A DNA stretch of 64,000 nt from Candidatus Fermentibacteraceae bacterium. GTDB taxonomy: Bacteria > Fermentibacterota > Fermentibacteria > Fermentibacterales > JCC-6. The stretch spans positions 101,012 to 165,011 of the forward strand of contig JAMOUX010000011.1 in NCBI GenBank assembly GCA_027067855.1, in the 5' to 3' direction. The position numbers were made by a program, and so were the translations under genes. Shown here piece by piece: positions 1 through 9,488 of the stretch (the stretch's first letter is position 1; the number at the start of each line of letters is the position of its first letter). The notes beneath the pieces are model-generated. The model had not been told where the DNA came from and made no database searches. It saw only the letters and a program-made list of their open reading frames with translations.

Positions 1-1027
1 ACAGCTTTCTCAGGAAGGCCGGCAACCCTTCACCCGGATTTCCGTTGAAAAAATTCACTCCGACCTGCAATCCGGCCTTCCTCGCGGTCTCCACCGCCGG
101 AAGGAGGCTTGCAGCCCTCTTCCTCTTGCCCAGGAGTTCCAGGCCCCTGTCCGTGATGGCGTCGGGAGAAAAATCCACCTTCTCGGCACCAGCCTCCCTC
201 ATCAGTCTCAACTCATCGGGCGTCACCTTTTCGTCTATCCACGCGCTCCATTTCACGGAAAAGTTTTTTCCGGCCAGGGCTTCCAGCAACCCGAGGAAAT
301 ATTCCCTGGGAGCATTGAACACCGAATCCACGAACTGGAATCTTCGTACCCCACGGAATTCAAGGTATTCGATATCCTCCATCACCCGGTCCAGGGGACG
401 CATCCTGAAACCGCGCCCCCCAAGGTATCCATACGTGCAGTACGTACACCCGAACGGGCATCCCCTGCGGCTTTGCACTCCCACGGCATCGGGAATTCCG
501 TAATCCGCCACGTCGATCACGGAATAATCGGGAAGAGCAAGGCTTTCCAAATCGACCCTCCCCCAGGGAAGCAGTCTATCCTTCCGCCACCCGTCCGGGC
601 CGTCGCCTTTCCCTTCGAGGTAGGCGAGAAGTTCCGGAAATGTTTCTTCGCCCTCTCCGGGTAGCCCGTAATCTATCCTGGGGAACTTACGCAGTATTAT
701 TTCCGGGTATATGGAAAAACCCGTTCCACCCACCACCACCGTTCCATCCCAGTCCTCCAGCACGTTCATCAGCGCGGCAAACGGTTCCACGTACGAATAA
801 GTGTTCGGATAGGAACTGTCGTCTATGTTCCTGAGGGAAAGGGCCACGACATCCGGTTCCGTATGCGCGAGAACCCTCCTCAGTTCGGAGCCGGCATCCA
901 CGTGAACGCTGAGATCCGAGCCAATGACGGAATGACCCCGGAGCTGGCCGGCGAGAAAGGCCAGTCCGATGGGATATATGGGCACTTCCCGCCTGCCGGT
1001 GGGAGACTGTACCAGGAGTACCTTCAA
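1..1027 (-). CDS. B12-binding-type radical SAM protein (3' end outside window)
   Basis: The reverse strand reads as one open frame of about 342 residues that runs off the window edge. The N-terminal part (PIGLAFLAGQL at about residues 18-28, later VVVGGTGFSIYP) resembles the cobalamin-binding Rossmann domain of B12-type radical SAM enzymes. A radical SAM cluster motif follows at Cys190-x3-Cys194-x2-Cys197 (RRGCPFGCTYC), and the TIM-barrel continues to the edge. TTG at 1027 is chosen as the start because an in-frame stop lies at 1040-1042 and an AAAGAGG ribosome site precedes it. The gene is divergent from the CAP gene, 45 bases away. The substrate cannot be assigned; the family includes methylases, cyclases and many uncharacterised enzymes. 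Confidence 0.85.
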   Translation of the reverse strand, partial: MKVLLVQSPTGRREVPIYPIGLAFLAGQLRGHSVIGSDLSVHVDAGSELRRVLAHTEPDVVALSLRNIDDSSYPNTYSYVEPFAALMNVLEDWDGTVVVGGTGFSIYPEIILRKFPRIDYGLPGEGEETFPELLAYLEGKGDGPDGWRKDRLLPWGRVDLESLALPDYSVIDVADYGIPDAVGVQSRRGCPFGCTYCTYGYLGGRGFRMRPLDRVMEDIEYLEFRGVRRFQFVDSVFNAPREYFLGLLEALAGKNFSVKWSAWIDEKVTPDELRLMREAGAEKVDFSPDAITDRGLELLGKRKRAASLLPAVETARKAGLQVGVNFFNGNPGEGLPAFLRKL

Positions 1028-1072
1028 ACCAACCTCTTTTCATTCGGCCGTCTTGAATTATTTTCAAGTATA

Positions 1073-2101
1073 ATGAAAACTTCCTGGACTCGTTTCATAA
1101 TCCCGGCCCTGTTGCCGGTTCTCGCCGTGCCCTGGAGCATACGGGGCACCCCGGGTATGAATCGTCTCAAAGTACTGGACCGCCTCGCGGAAAACGTGGC
1201 CACCCCGGACTACGAGATTCCGACGGGTGCCCGTTTCATACTCCTGGCCGCCTACAGCGGATGGTTAGGCCCGATAAACGAAGTGCGGATGCTCCCTTCG
1301 GATGAACTGGATGCATACCTGGCGGAACTGGAAACGGACGGGAAAACCGCTTTCTTCGGCCTGGCCGGGATACCCGGCACCGGTGACGTGCTCGTGATAT
1401 CCGCTCCACGTCCCGCCTGCCTGCCGGCAGAAGTTCCCCGTCGCACCAATCCCGGAGAAACAGCGACCCTCCGCCTGGAAGGATTCGATGAACTTTCCGA
1501 CCCGGCCGTGGCGGTGGCCACTCCGGAAATGGAAGTCTTCCGCCTGCAACCCCGGGAAGACGGAAGCCTGTCCTTCGAAACCCGGGAAATCGGCGTTTAC
1601 TGGGTGGAGGTGATGCAAGCCTCCCCGTCGGGTCCATCCGTGGAACTCCTGTTCCCTGTGGTATGCGGTGGAGATATCCTCGACGCCATCTACGGCGACA
1701 TGCGCGTTCCTTGCTCCTCCGCATCATGCATCGGCGAAATACTAAAAGAATTGAACGATCTCAGGCTCTCCATGCACATGGAACCACTGGCACGGGACCC
1801 GGCACTGGACGAAACCGCTTCCACGAAGGCCGCGGAAACCGCTTGCACCGATGATTTCAGGATCGACATCCGGAAACCGGAAAAACCGCTCCCGCCGGGA
1901 ACGGGAACTTTTGCCGAAAACACGGGAACGGGAAAGGGATTTCAGGAAGCCTGGTCCATGATAATTTTAAGCCCGTTTCACCTGGAAACCTGCCTGTCAC
2001 CGGAGTTCAACCGCATAGGAATGGGCGCGGCGGTGGAAAACGACGATTACCGGTGGCGGCTGGTACTTGTACAGATACTGGCAGGCGGGAGTGCGAATTG
2101 A
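1073..2101 (+). CDS. Exported CAP/SCP-domain protein
   Basis: This 342-residue protein begins with a probable signal peptide (MKTSWTRFIIPALLPVLAVP). A middle region of about residues 30-210 is not recognised. The last ~120 residues match the CAP (SCP/PR-1) fold: an N-terminal helix LNDLRLSMHMEPLARDPALD, then FAENTGTG, then SPFHLETCLSPEFNRIGMG and a final strand WRLVLVQILAG. The pattern AEN...SPxH...F..IGxG is typical of bacterial CAP proteins, whose biochemical role is mostly unknown. The start has no good Shine-Dalgarno site; TATAAT lies directly against the ATG, so the start is set by the signal peptide. The stop overlaps the next gene by 4 bases. Confidence 0.7.
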   Translation: MKTSWTRFIIPALLPVLAVPWSIRGTPGMNRLKVLDRLAENVATPDYEIPTGARFILLAAYSGWLGPINEVRMLPSDELDAYLAELETDGKTAFFGLAGIPGTGDVLVISAPRPACLPAEVPRRTNPGETATLRLEGFDELSDPAVAVATPEMEVFRLQPREDGSLSFETREIGVYWVEVMQASPSGPSVELLFPVVCGGDILDAIYGDMRVPCSSASCIGEILKELNDLRLSMHMEPLARDPALDETASTKAAETACTDDFRIDIRKPEKPLPPGTGTFAENTGTGKGFQEAWSMIILSPFHLETCLSPEFNRIGMGAAVENDDYRWRLVLVQILAGGSAN

Positions 2102-3708
2102 TCCACGGCCTGGTTGATTTTCTATCGTCCCTTCCAATCCCGGAGGTCGTAACGGTACGACTGTTCCTGCTCGCGGCGGCGACGGCCGTATCCACCGGGC
2201 TGCCCGTCCTGCCCGGAAACAAGACGGACATTCCCGTGAAGAGAGCGCTGATAATAACGATGTTCGCGATGAGTTCCGGGGTGACGCCGGTGGTGTTCTC
2301 AGTCGCGGCGACCACCGCCGGAGCCGTCTTGAGACATATCATCCACGGAACCGACATACGCAGATGCATATTATCCACTTACGCTCTCATACTCGGATTC
2401 GCCGTGGGGACTCTTACCCTGGAAACGTTTTTACCCGATATTCCCAGGTACATGACCGTTCTGCTTTCCGTGCCTCCGGCCTTCCTGCTGGAATTCGCGA
2501 CGACGACCATACCGGAGGAAGGAAGCTCCGGTCCGTTAAAAACGCTGCTCGTACTCTCCATGCTCTACGCCGTGTCACTGGTCCTTTCAGCGGCGACGAT
2601 AACCATGACCGACCATTCGGGAACATGGGGGCTCTCGTGCGCCCTCCTGGGTTTGCTGGGAACGTCCGTGATAGGGCTATCCATCGGCTCCAGGTATGAA
2701 AGGGATTCGTACCGGATAAGGGAGATAGGTGAACAGAACAGGCTTACCGTGCGGCTCCTGGACTCGCAGTCTTTCGGTGATTTCCTCTCCGGGCTCTGCG
2801 AGTACATCTGTCCCGACGGAAACGGCGAAGTGGCCGCCCTGACCGGAACCGAATCGGACGAAGACCGAATCCTGTGGAAACGAAATGGTTTCGGAAAGAT
2901 CCGGAGTGACCTGGTCCGCGGGAAACCGCCGGGAAGAGGAGAGTTATCGAGCGATTTCATCGTATCGGGAGAAAAGGGAACGGCTTTCGGCCTGGAAGAA
3001 GGAGGAAAACTGCTGCTGTTCACCACGGGAAGCGCCGAGACCTACATCCGCAACCTTCCTCCGAGTCTCCTGGAAAACCTGGCCACCCTCCTGTCCCACG
3101 CATGGCAGGCGGTGGGTTATTCCATAAGCAGCAGGCGCTCCTTCCTGGCGGCAGCGGTGATGCTGGCCAGGTTCGCGGATGCGAAAGACGACTACACCCA
3201 CGGCCATTCCCTCCGGGTCGCCAATATTTCCTGTACCATGGGGAGCGAACTGGGTCTCTCCTCCGATCGGCTCCAAACCCTGAAAGTAGCCGCCCTGCTT
3301 CACGACATAGGCAAGCTGGCCGTTCCGGTTTCCATTCTCAACAAGAAGGGTCTGCTCACCAGGCGGGAAAGGAAGATAGTCGAATCGCACCCGGAAGAAG
3401 GGGCCGGAATAGTGTCCGGACTTCCGGGTTACCGGGAAGTGGCCGAGATCATACTGGGGCATCACGAAAAACTGGACGGAACCGGCTATCCCCGGAAACT
3501 GTCCGGCAACGACATTCCTTTCCTGGCCAAGATAGTCGCTGTGGCCGATACCTTCGACGCCATCACCAGCGACAGGGCCTATCATTCGATATCGAACAAG
3601 CTGGAAGCCATGGAGATCATAAAGGAAGGCAGCGGCAGGATTTACGATGCGAGGGTAGTGGCGGTGCTCGAAAAAGCCGTTGTCGGTGAAAGCGGGAGAC
3701 GGTCGTGA
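2098..3708 (+). CDS. Membrane HD-GYP domain protein (probable c-di-GMP phosphodiesterase)
   Basis: The protein has 536 residues. About six hydrophobic segments fill the N-terminal ~190 residues, a GAF-like region of ~150 residues follows, and an HD-GYP domain occupies about residues 350-520. The active-site residues are intact: HDIGK (His402, Asp403), HHEKLDGTGYP (His455 to Pro465) and later DTFDAITSDRAY. HD-GYP enzymes of this type hydrolyse cyclic di-GMP or related dinucleotides at the inner membrane. TTG at 2098 is preferred because GGGAG lies 6 bases upstream; the overlap with the preceding stop is TTGA. The stop overlaps the start of the degenerate paralog downstream, which suggests coupled translation. 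Confidence 0.85.
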   Translation: MIHGLVDFLSSLPIPEVVTVRLFLLAAATAVSTGLPVLPGNKTDIPVKRALIITMFAMSSGVTPVVFSVAATTAGAVLRHIIHGTDIRRCILSTYALILGFAVGTLTLETFLPDIPRYMTVLLSVPPAFLLEFATTTIPEEGSSGPLKTLLVLSMLYAVSLVLSAATITMTDHSGTWGLSCALLGLLGTSVIGLSIGSRYERDSYRIREIGEQNRLTVRLLDSQSFGDFLSGLCEYICPDGNGEVAALTGTESDEDRILWKRNGFGKIRSDLVRGKPPGRGELSSDFIVSGEKGTAFGLEEGGKLLLFTTGSAETYIRNLPPSLLENLATLLSHAWQAVGYSISSRRSFLAAAVMLARFADAKDDYTHGHSLRVANISCTMGSELGLSSDRLQTLKVAALLHDIGKLAVPVSILNKKGLLTRRERKIVESHPEEGAGIVSGLPGYREVAEIILGHHEKLDGTGYPRKLSGNDIPFLAKIVAVADTFDAITSDRAYHSISNKLEAMEIIKEGSGRIYDARVVAVLEKAVVGESGRRS

Positions 3709-5255
3709 GCAGGCCCGGGGACGGGAAGAAATTTTCGTTATACACTTACACCCTGCTTATCCTGTCCATCGCGGCCGTACCGGTTAAACATCCGTTGCCT
3801 CCGGGGGTCGACGAATACACGATGCTCATCGTTCTGTGGGTGGCGCTCCTCTACACCTTCTCCATGCAGAGTTTCAGGACCACCGGGCATCCCGTGATCC
3901 TCTTTCCGGCCTTCCAGAGTTTCATGGCCGTAAACGGACACACGCTGCTCCAGGAAACGGCTTACTTCCTGGCCACCTTCGTGGGAATGGTCGTGTATAC
4001 CATCAGAACCGGTGAAAAACGCGGCAACATCCTGCCGTACAGCGCCCGATTCACCCTTTCGGCACTCCTGTCCCTCAGGCTGACCGCATGGATACTGGGA
4101 CATTTCAGGGAATCCTTCACCGCGGACCATCGCCTCCTCACCCTGGCCCTGGTGGCGGGGGTGCTCCTAAGCGTCTTCTTCAACTTCGCCATTCATTTCC
4201 TTTTCGGGTTCAAAAGATCCTACCCGATGCTGAAAAACCTGGCAAAATACCCCCAAACGGTAATGTACCCATCCCTCGTGGTACTGTTTCTGTTGCCTGC
4301 GGCGCGAGAGGCCTTGCTTCCTCCACCCAACTCGTGGACCCGTTACTTCCTGGTGGGCGTTTCCACTATCCTGGTGATCCAGACGGGACTTTCCCTCATC
4401 CTGGCCAGGATCCGCTTTTCCCATTCCAGGACCAGGTTCCTGGAAGATGAACTGGCGGAACATTCCAACGTTCTCACCGAACCGAAAACCGCTATCGAGG
4501 TGCTGAGGAAACTCACCGACTTCTGGTACGGGACCGCGAATCCGGAAGGTGTGAGAATCACCTGGAAAAACGTCTCGCTGGAACATCCCACCGGATTCAC
4601 TTTTCCGGAACAACCCCGCCTTTCAATCACCGGCTCGGGCGGACTCTCCCTGGAGATATGGCCCACGTCCGGAACCACTCTCGACCGGGATCGCGCGGAT
4701 ATATTCGTCCACCAGGCCGAGACCGTGCTCAAGAGCATCGAATACGGCGAGCACGCCTACAAGAGCGGCCGGAGATGCCTCGAAGCCATGGTGCGCTCCC
4801 TGGACAAGTCCGACAGCCGCCAGCTGGGATACAGCAGCATCGTCGCTCACGTGGCTACGAAGATAGGCAAGCGCATGGGGCTTGCCCCTGAAACGCTGGA
4901 AGACCTGAGAATGGCTTCGATGCTCCACCTGACATCTTCCATACTGGAAAAAGCCGAAGAAGACTGGAACGAAATATTCACCAGGGACCCCTCCGGCATC
5001 AGGTTCCGTCTTCCCCCGGGAGTCGTCCGGGGTATCAGGCACATGAGGGAAAACTACGACGGTACCGGGGAACCGGACGGACTCTCGGGTGAATCCATTC
5101 CCATCATCTCCAGGATACTCTCCGTCGCCAGCAATTTCGTATCCGCATCGGACCAGTCGCCGGAAAAAGGACTCCTGGAACTGGAAAGAAGAGCCGGCCT
5201 CATCTACGATCCGGACATAGTACTGATACTCGGAGAAATAAGCTCCGAATTATGA
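3705..5255 (+). CDS. Membrane protein with degenerate HD-GYP domain
   Basis: This 516-residue paralog of the preceding gene has the same order: a multi-pass membrane region (about residues 1-235), a linker/GAF-like region and a C-terminal HD-GYP fold. The catalytic signature is lost. The HDIGK position reads MLHLTSS (about residues 406-412), the HHE position reads HMREN (from His446), and GYP is GEP (455-457). It therefore probably does not hydrolyse c-di-GMP and may be a binding or regulatory partner. GTG at 3705 overlaps the previous stop (GTGA). The pairing of an intact and a broken HD-GYP protein in one operon is unusual. Fold assignment is confident; function is inferred. Confidence 0.75.
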   Translation: MSRPGDGKKFSLYTYTLLILSIAAVPVKHPLPPGVDEYTMLIVLWVALLYTFSMQSFRTTGHPVILFPAFQSFMAVNGHTLLQETAYFLATFVGMVVYTIRTGEKRGNILPYSARFTLSALLSLRLTAWILGHFRESFTADHRLLTLALVAGVLLSVFFNFAIHFLFGFKRSYPMLKNLAKYPQTVMYPSLVVLFLLPAAREALLPPPNSWTRYFLVGVSTILVIQTGLSLILARIRFSHSRTRFLEDELAEHSNVLTEPKTAIEVLRKLTDFWYGTANPEGVRITWKNVSLEHPTGFTFPEQPRLSITGSGGLSLEIWPTSGTTLDRDRADIFVHQAETVLKSIEYGEHAYKSGRRCLEAMVRSLDKSDSRQLGYSSIVAHVATKIGKRMGLAPETLEDLRMASMLHLTSSILEKAEEDWNEIFTRDPSGIRFRLPPGVVRGIRHMRENYDGTGEPDGLSGESIPIISRILSVASNFVSASDQSPEKGLLELERRAGLIYDPDIVLILGEISSEL

Positions 5256-5256
5256 T

Positions 5257-5287
5257 GAAAAACCCGCCGCCCCGGAAAAGGCGGCGG
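5257..5287 (-). terminator. Rho-independent terminator for the TPR gene
   Basis: A perfect 8-bp stem, CCGCCGCC (5264-5271) with GGCGGCGG (5280-5287) and an 8-base loop, lies between two convergent genes. On the minus strand it is followed by a T run (the A run at 5258-5262), so it terminates the TPR gene. There is no T tract on the plus side. Confidence 0.75.
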
Positions 5288-5309
5288 ATCCTTCCAGGTC
5301 ATTGCGGAG

Positions 5310-6875
5310 CTACTGGCTGTACCTCTCTACCCTGTCTATCTTCTCCTCGCAAAGGGAAATGGAGTTGTAAGCCGCGTTTATCATGCTCTGGGCGCTCGCA
5401 GCCCGGCTTCCGGTCACCTGGGAGAGGTAGGATATCGCCGTATTCAGTTCCGCTATGGCGCTTTCCCAGACCGGTACGTTCTCCTTGGTCAACTCGGATA
5501 TCCTGGCCTTATTGGAACCGCTCTGGTAGTAGAAGGCTCCCATCATGTAGTTGGCCAGGGGGTCGTTCGGGTACGCGGAGGATAGGCGCGAGAACACGTT
5601 CTGCATCGCTCCTCTCTGCCCGCTGTCCCTGTATATGCTTGCCAGGAGAATGTAGGCTTCCCTGCTTCCGGTCCTGGCTATAAGCGACTCCAGCCTGTTG
5701 ACGGCGCTGGAAGTCCTTCCGGCCCATGCTTCCACCTGAGCGGTGTACAGTATCCTCTGGGTGTTGTCCGGGTCGGCTTCCAGGTACACCGCCGCATGAT
5801 CGGCAGCCTTTCCGTACTGTCCGGTCCGTACGTACGACTGTATGAGCCTCTGGCGCAAGCCGTGCATGTTCCCGTTTACGGCCAGTATCTCCTCCATGTA
5901 AGGAATCGCCTTCGAGTACTCTTCCGTCTGGAAATAAAGCATGGCCAACGGAAATTTTATGGACAGGTTGTCAGGATTGCCGGCAAGGGCGTTTTCGAAA
6001 CTGGCTATGGCCTGGTCGAGTTCCCCGAGAACCTGGTAGGCCCGGGCAAGCCCAAGGTACGCATCGGCGTTCTCCGGATCGATTTCCACGGCATCCTCGA
6101 AGTAATCCTTGGCCGTCTCGGCATCGCCCCTGGCCAGGTATACCTTACCGATTCCCACCTTGGCGTCGGGATTTCCGGGATCCTCCGCCTCTATCTCCCT
6201 GTATATCTCCAACGCCCTGTCCACCGAGTCGACTTCCTCCTCCAGGTATACGTCGGCCAGGAGGAACTTCGCTTCAATGTTCGACGGATCCGTCGCAAGG
6301 GCCTGCTTGAGAAACATTATGGCCATGGGCCAATTTTTTATCTGGATGCTGAAGGCGGCCTGGTCCAGGGCCTGCCGCGCCTTTCCCGTCACCATATCCT
6401 CCATCTGCTCCACCATGGTCCGGGCCAGTTCCTCCACGGATCCGGAATTTTTCAGAACCGTTGAAGGCTCGGCCGGAATAGTGTTGCCCGAGGCCGGTAT
6501 GGTTATGTTCCACCGGACCTGATAGGACTCTCCGGACGGAGTGACGCTTCCGAAAACCATCATGTCGGCGTCCAGGGCGAGACCGGCGTTCACAACGAAA
6601 TCCGGAGGAACGCCGAACTGGAAATGCGAACAGTCGAACCCCTGTTCCTTAAAAGCCTTCTCCAGATCGTTCCTGGAAATCAGCTCGTAATTCCCGTCAT
6701 CTTTAAGAGCGTCCGCCAGCTTATCGTAAAGCTTGTTGCTGATCCACCTGGAATCGGAATCACCGTAACCGAACGGAACTATTCCCACCCTCGTCATGTC
6801 GTCGCCGCCTCCCTGAGCGACAACGGTACCGCAGGCAAGAAGAATGAGGAACAAGGGCGCCAACAACGGTTTCAT
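5310..6875 (-). CDS. CsgG/LpoB-like and TPR-repeat exported protein
   Basis: This protein of about 521 residues has an export signal at the N-terminus: MKPLLAPLFLILLACG could be a lipobox with Cys at about 16, or a signal peptide cut after AQ. The first ~120 mature residues (RVGIVPFGYGD, LISRNDLEKAFKEQG, DADMMVFGSV) resemble the nucleotide-binding-like fold of CsgG, LpoB and TolB-like periplasmic proteins. About five to seven TPR repeats follow (FLKQALATDPSNIEAKFLLADVY and similar). Two ATGs are adjacent (6878, 6875); 6875 sits 7 bases after GGAGG. The gene is last in the run recJ-dinG-pgeF and is followed by a terminator. A role as an envelope scaffold is likely; the partner is unknown. Confidence 0.75.
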   Translation of the reverse strand: MKPLLAPLFLILLACGTVVAQGGGDDMTRVGIVPFGYGDSDSRWISNKLYDKLADALKDDGNYELISRNDLEKAFKEQGFDCSHFQFGVPPDFVVNAGLALDADMMVFGSVTPSGESYQVRWNITIPASGNTIPAEPSTVLKNSGSVEELARTMVEQMEDMVTGKARQALDQAAFSIQIKNWPMAIMFLKQALATDPSNIEAKFLLADVYLEEEVDSVDRALEIYREIEAEDPGNPDAKVGIGKVYLARGDAETAKDYFEDAVEIDPENADAYLGLARAYQVLGELDQAIASFENALAGNPDNLSIKFPLAMLYFQTEEYSKAIPYMEEILAVNGNMHGLRQRLIQSYVRTGQYGKAADHAAVYLEADPDNTQRILYTAQVEAWAGRTSSAVNRLESLIARTGSREAYILLASIYRDSGQRGAMQNVFSRLSSAYPNDPLANYMMGAFYYQSGSNKARISELTKENVPVWESAIAELNTAISYLSQVTGSRAASAQSMINAAYNSISLCEEKIDRVERYSQ

Positions 6876-6919
6876 CATATTTCCTCCACTGGTAAGACAT
6901 CGCAGGTTGCGTGATATTC

Positions 6920-7591
6920 TCAAATATTGCCATGAAGACCGTTACCTGCAAGAACCGGTCCGTTCATCTCCAACCACTGGTAGTTCCTTTTTTTCGTTTC
7001 GTTCCTTCTGTAGGAAAAAAACAGATCCGGTTCGCACATCGTGCATTCCGGTATGCTCACGATCCCGGTTTCCGGCGGCAGTCCGGACGCGGACATCTGG
7101 GCAAGAACCGCGAGTTTCAGGTCGACCCCGCCCTCCGGATGCGCGGCCCCGGCCGAAGCGGAAACCACCTTCCGGCGCACGTCCTCACCCACCCGGTAAC
7201 ATTCTCCGCATATGCAGTTTCCCAGGATCACCAGCCCGGGTGGCTCGGGATACATTTCAATCATGCCGGCCGCGATACCGGCCACCACTCCCCTCCATCC
7301 CACATGCATGGCCGCACAGTAATGTCGGGAAGCCAGGAACACCGGGAGACAATCCGCAGTAACTATTCCCGGACAAGGCCCGTCCGCCGGTAATATCATG
7401 CCGTCGCCCTCGTCCCGCGGATCCGGGTTCACAAGCACCTTTCCGCCGTGCACCTGTCTGAGGAACAGTACGTCGCCGGTTTCACCCGGCAGGAGCCCGG
7501 ATACGCCCCTGACGTGATACGTGACCATACCCAGGTCCAGTACGGCCCTGCCCCCGGGAAGGTATTCCGGCGAAACCTCAACCACTCTCAA
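6920..7591 (-). CDS. pgeF: Peptidoglycan editing factor / YfiH-type purine nucleoside phosphorylase family protein
   Basis: The 223-residue protein matches the YfiH/PgeF (former multicopper polyphenol oxidase, DUF152) family. It has the metal-ligand motifs RQVHGGKV, TADCLPVFLAS and MHVGWRGVVAGI, and a CICGECYRVGEDV segment. Characterised members act as Zn-dependent purine nucleoside phosphorylases/deaminases (LACC1-like) or remove wrong amino acids from cell-wall precursors. The length is slightly below the usual ~240-250. The annotated start is TTG at 7591, which overlaps the upstream helicase gene by 14 bases; GTG at 7585 is an alternative. The gene belongs to the recJ-dinG run. Confidence 0.85.
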   Translation of the reverse strand: MRVVEVSPEYLPGGRAVLDLGMVTYHVRGVSGLLPGETGDVLFLRQVHGGKVLVNPDPRDEGDGMILPADGPCPGIVTADCLPVFLASRHYCAAMHVGWRGVVAGIAAGMIEMYPEPPGLVILGNCICGECYRVGEDVRRKVVSASAGAAHPEGGVDLKLAVLAQMSASGLPPETGIVSIPECTMCEPDLFFSYRRNETKKRNYQWLEMNGPVLAGNGLHGNI

Positions 7592-9488
7592 CAGGTCCGC
7601 CTCTCCCGTTCAACACCTGCGTCACGCAGCTATTCCTTATGAAGTCCAGCGCTTCGTTCTCGTCGACCATGCGGAAAGGCGGTATGGAAGCAAGGAAAAC
7701 CTTCCCGTATCCCTTGTCCCTTATCCTCCTGTCCATGATCATGACCACTCCCCGATCTTCCCCGGTTCTTATCAACCTTCCCACCCCCTGCTTCAACCTG
7801 ACCACGGCCAGCGGAAGCGAGTAACCGGTGAATGAACTTCCACCTCTTTTTTCTATCAGCTCCATCCTGGCCATGACCAAGGGGTGTCCCGGAGACGCAA
7901 AAGGCAGCCTGTCTATTATTACCACCTGCAACATGTTACCCGGGAGGTCCACTCCTTCCCAGAAGGATGCCGTACCCAGTATTATCGCGTCGCACGAATT
8001 CCGGAACTCGTCGAGAATGACATTACGGGACATCTCCCCCTGCACCAGGAGCCGTAATCCCTTCTCCGGCGGGTCTTCCGCCGCCAGGTCCCTCACCAGT
8101 CTCAGGTTCCTGTAACTGGTGAACAACAACAGGGTACGTCCACCCAGGGCTTCCGCCGCCGATTTTCCCCATTTCCAGGTAACCCTGGCAAGTTTCTCGT
8201 GGGAATCCGGAGGGGGAAGTTCCCGTGGAACGGACAGCGCCGCCTGGCGGGAATAATCGAAGGGGCTTCCGAAACTTCTGCAGCATGCCTCCGGTGCTCC
8301 CAACCTCTCCTTGAAAAACTCGAACCGCCCCGCCACCGTCAATGTGGCCGAAGTCAGAACCACGGTGTCGAAACCGGAATAGACCACTTCGCGAAGCATG
8401 GGACCCATGTCCGGGGGCACCGCCCTTATCACCGGATAACGTCCCCCGGTCTCGATAAAGCAACACCATGTGCCCTCGTCCAGATCAGCCAACTCGACAG
8501 CGGTGTGGAGAACGTGGGATACCACGCCCGCCACCGGCGCCAGTTCCTCGTCGTCACCGACAGCGGCGAGCAGGGTTCTCGCTTTTTCCTCCACAGAGGC
8601 GATGGCTTCCAGGTGATCACCGGGACGCCATGGCAACACTTCGCCATCGCCCGCCGGCACCGTGGTCAGCACCGCCACCGCGCCGGACAATTCCCTGGCG
8701 GCTTCCAGCAACTCGGCCTTGGCGACGGTCTTCAATTCGCTGAAAGCTATGCCGTCGAATATCGGAAGCAGCGTATTCTCCCCGAGTGATAATCCAAGAC
8801 ACTCGGCGGCGGCGTCTTCCAGCCTGTGCCCCTCATCGATGACCAACACGTCCGCCCCGGGAAGCACATCCCCCCCGGAGAGTCCGGAAACCAGGAGATG
8901 GTGATTGAGAATCAGTATGTCAGCTTTCCGGGCCCGGTTCCTCGCACGGTTGAAATGACATTCTCCCCGGAACCTGCACGAGTTACCGGCACAATCAGGC
9001 CTATCCGACCTGAACCGTCTCCAGACGGACGGATCGGGCTCCACGGAACACGAGGAGACGTCCCCGTCCGAGGTGTTCGCGGCCCAATTCGCAAATTCAT
9101 CTATAGTATCATACATATCCTTACCGTTCATCCATTTACGGATGCACAGGTAGTTGTTTCTGCCCTTGAGAACGAAAACCACGGCCCGGGAATCCAGGGC
9201 CCGGATCACCGCCGGAACGTCCTTGCCGGCAAGTTGATCCTGGAGGGTCTTCGTCGCCGTGGAAACGAATATCTTCTTACCGGACAACACAGCCGGAACA
9301 ATGTAAGCCATGCTCTTACCTATGCCGGTTCCCGCCTCGAAGAAATGGATTCCCCCGGAGGCCATAGCATCATTCACGGCCTTTGCCAAATCCACCTGGA
9401 GCCGCCTGGGCGAATACCCGGGAACAGTGGAGGCGAAAACATCGCCCAGGAATATTTCTTCAAGATCCGGGAGGCCGGAATCGCTCAT
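7578..9488 (-). CDS. dinG: DinG-family ATP-dependent DNA helicase
   Basis: This 636-residue XPD/DinG-type helicase has Walker A FEAGTGIGKS near residue 47-56, a DEGH box (VIDEGHRLEDAA) and the C-terminal GVGRLIRTGEDRGVV motif VI. Between them lie the cysteines of the iron-sulfur domain (YLCIRK, DCAGNSC, GECHF). Such helicases unwind DNA 5' to 3' and act in repair. The start ATG at 9488 (MSDSGLPDL) overlaps the recJ stop as ATGA; the longer upstream open frame is recJ shadow. It probably works with RecJ in recombinational repair, since the two genes are translationally coupled. No exonuclease domain is fused at the N-terminus. Confidence 0.88.
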   Translation of the reverse strand: MSDSGLPDLEEIFLGDVFASTVPGYSPRRLQVDLAKAVNDAMASGGIHFFEAGTGIGKSMAYIVPAVLSGKKIFVSTATKTLQDQLAGKDVPAVIRALDSRAVVFVLKGRNNYLCIRKWMNGKDMYDTIDEFANWAANTSDGDVSSCSVEPDPSVWRRFRSDRPDCAGNSCRFRGECHFNRARNRARKADILILNHHLLVSGLSGGDVLPGADVLVIDEGHRLEDAAAECLGLSLGENTLLPIFDGIAFSELKTVAKAELLEAARELSGAVAVLTTVPAGDGEVLPWRPGDHLEAIASVEEKARTLLAAVGDDEELAPVAGVVSHVLHTAVELADLDEGTWCCFIETGGRYPVIRAVPPDMGPMLREVVYSGFDTVVLTSATLTVAGRFEFFKERLGAPEACCRSFGSPFDYSRQAALSVPRELPPPDSHEKLARVTWKWGKSAAEALGGRTLLLFTSYRNLRLVRDLAAEDPPEKGLRLLVQGEMSRNVILDEFRNSCDAIILGTASFWEGVDLPGNMLQVVIIDRLPFASPGHPLVMARMELIEKRGGSSFTGYSLPLAVVRLKQGVGRLIRTGEDRGVVMIMDRRIRDKGYGKVFLASIPPFRMVDENEALDFIRNSCVTQVLNGRGGPVESG

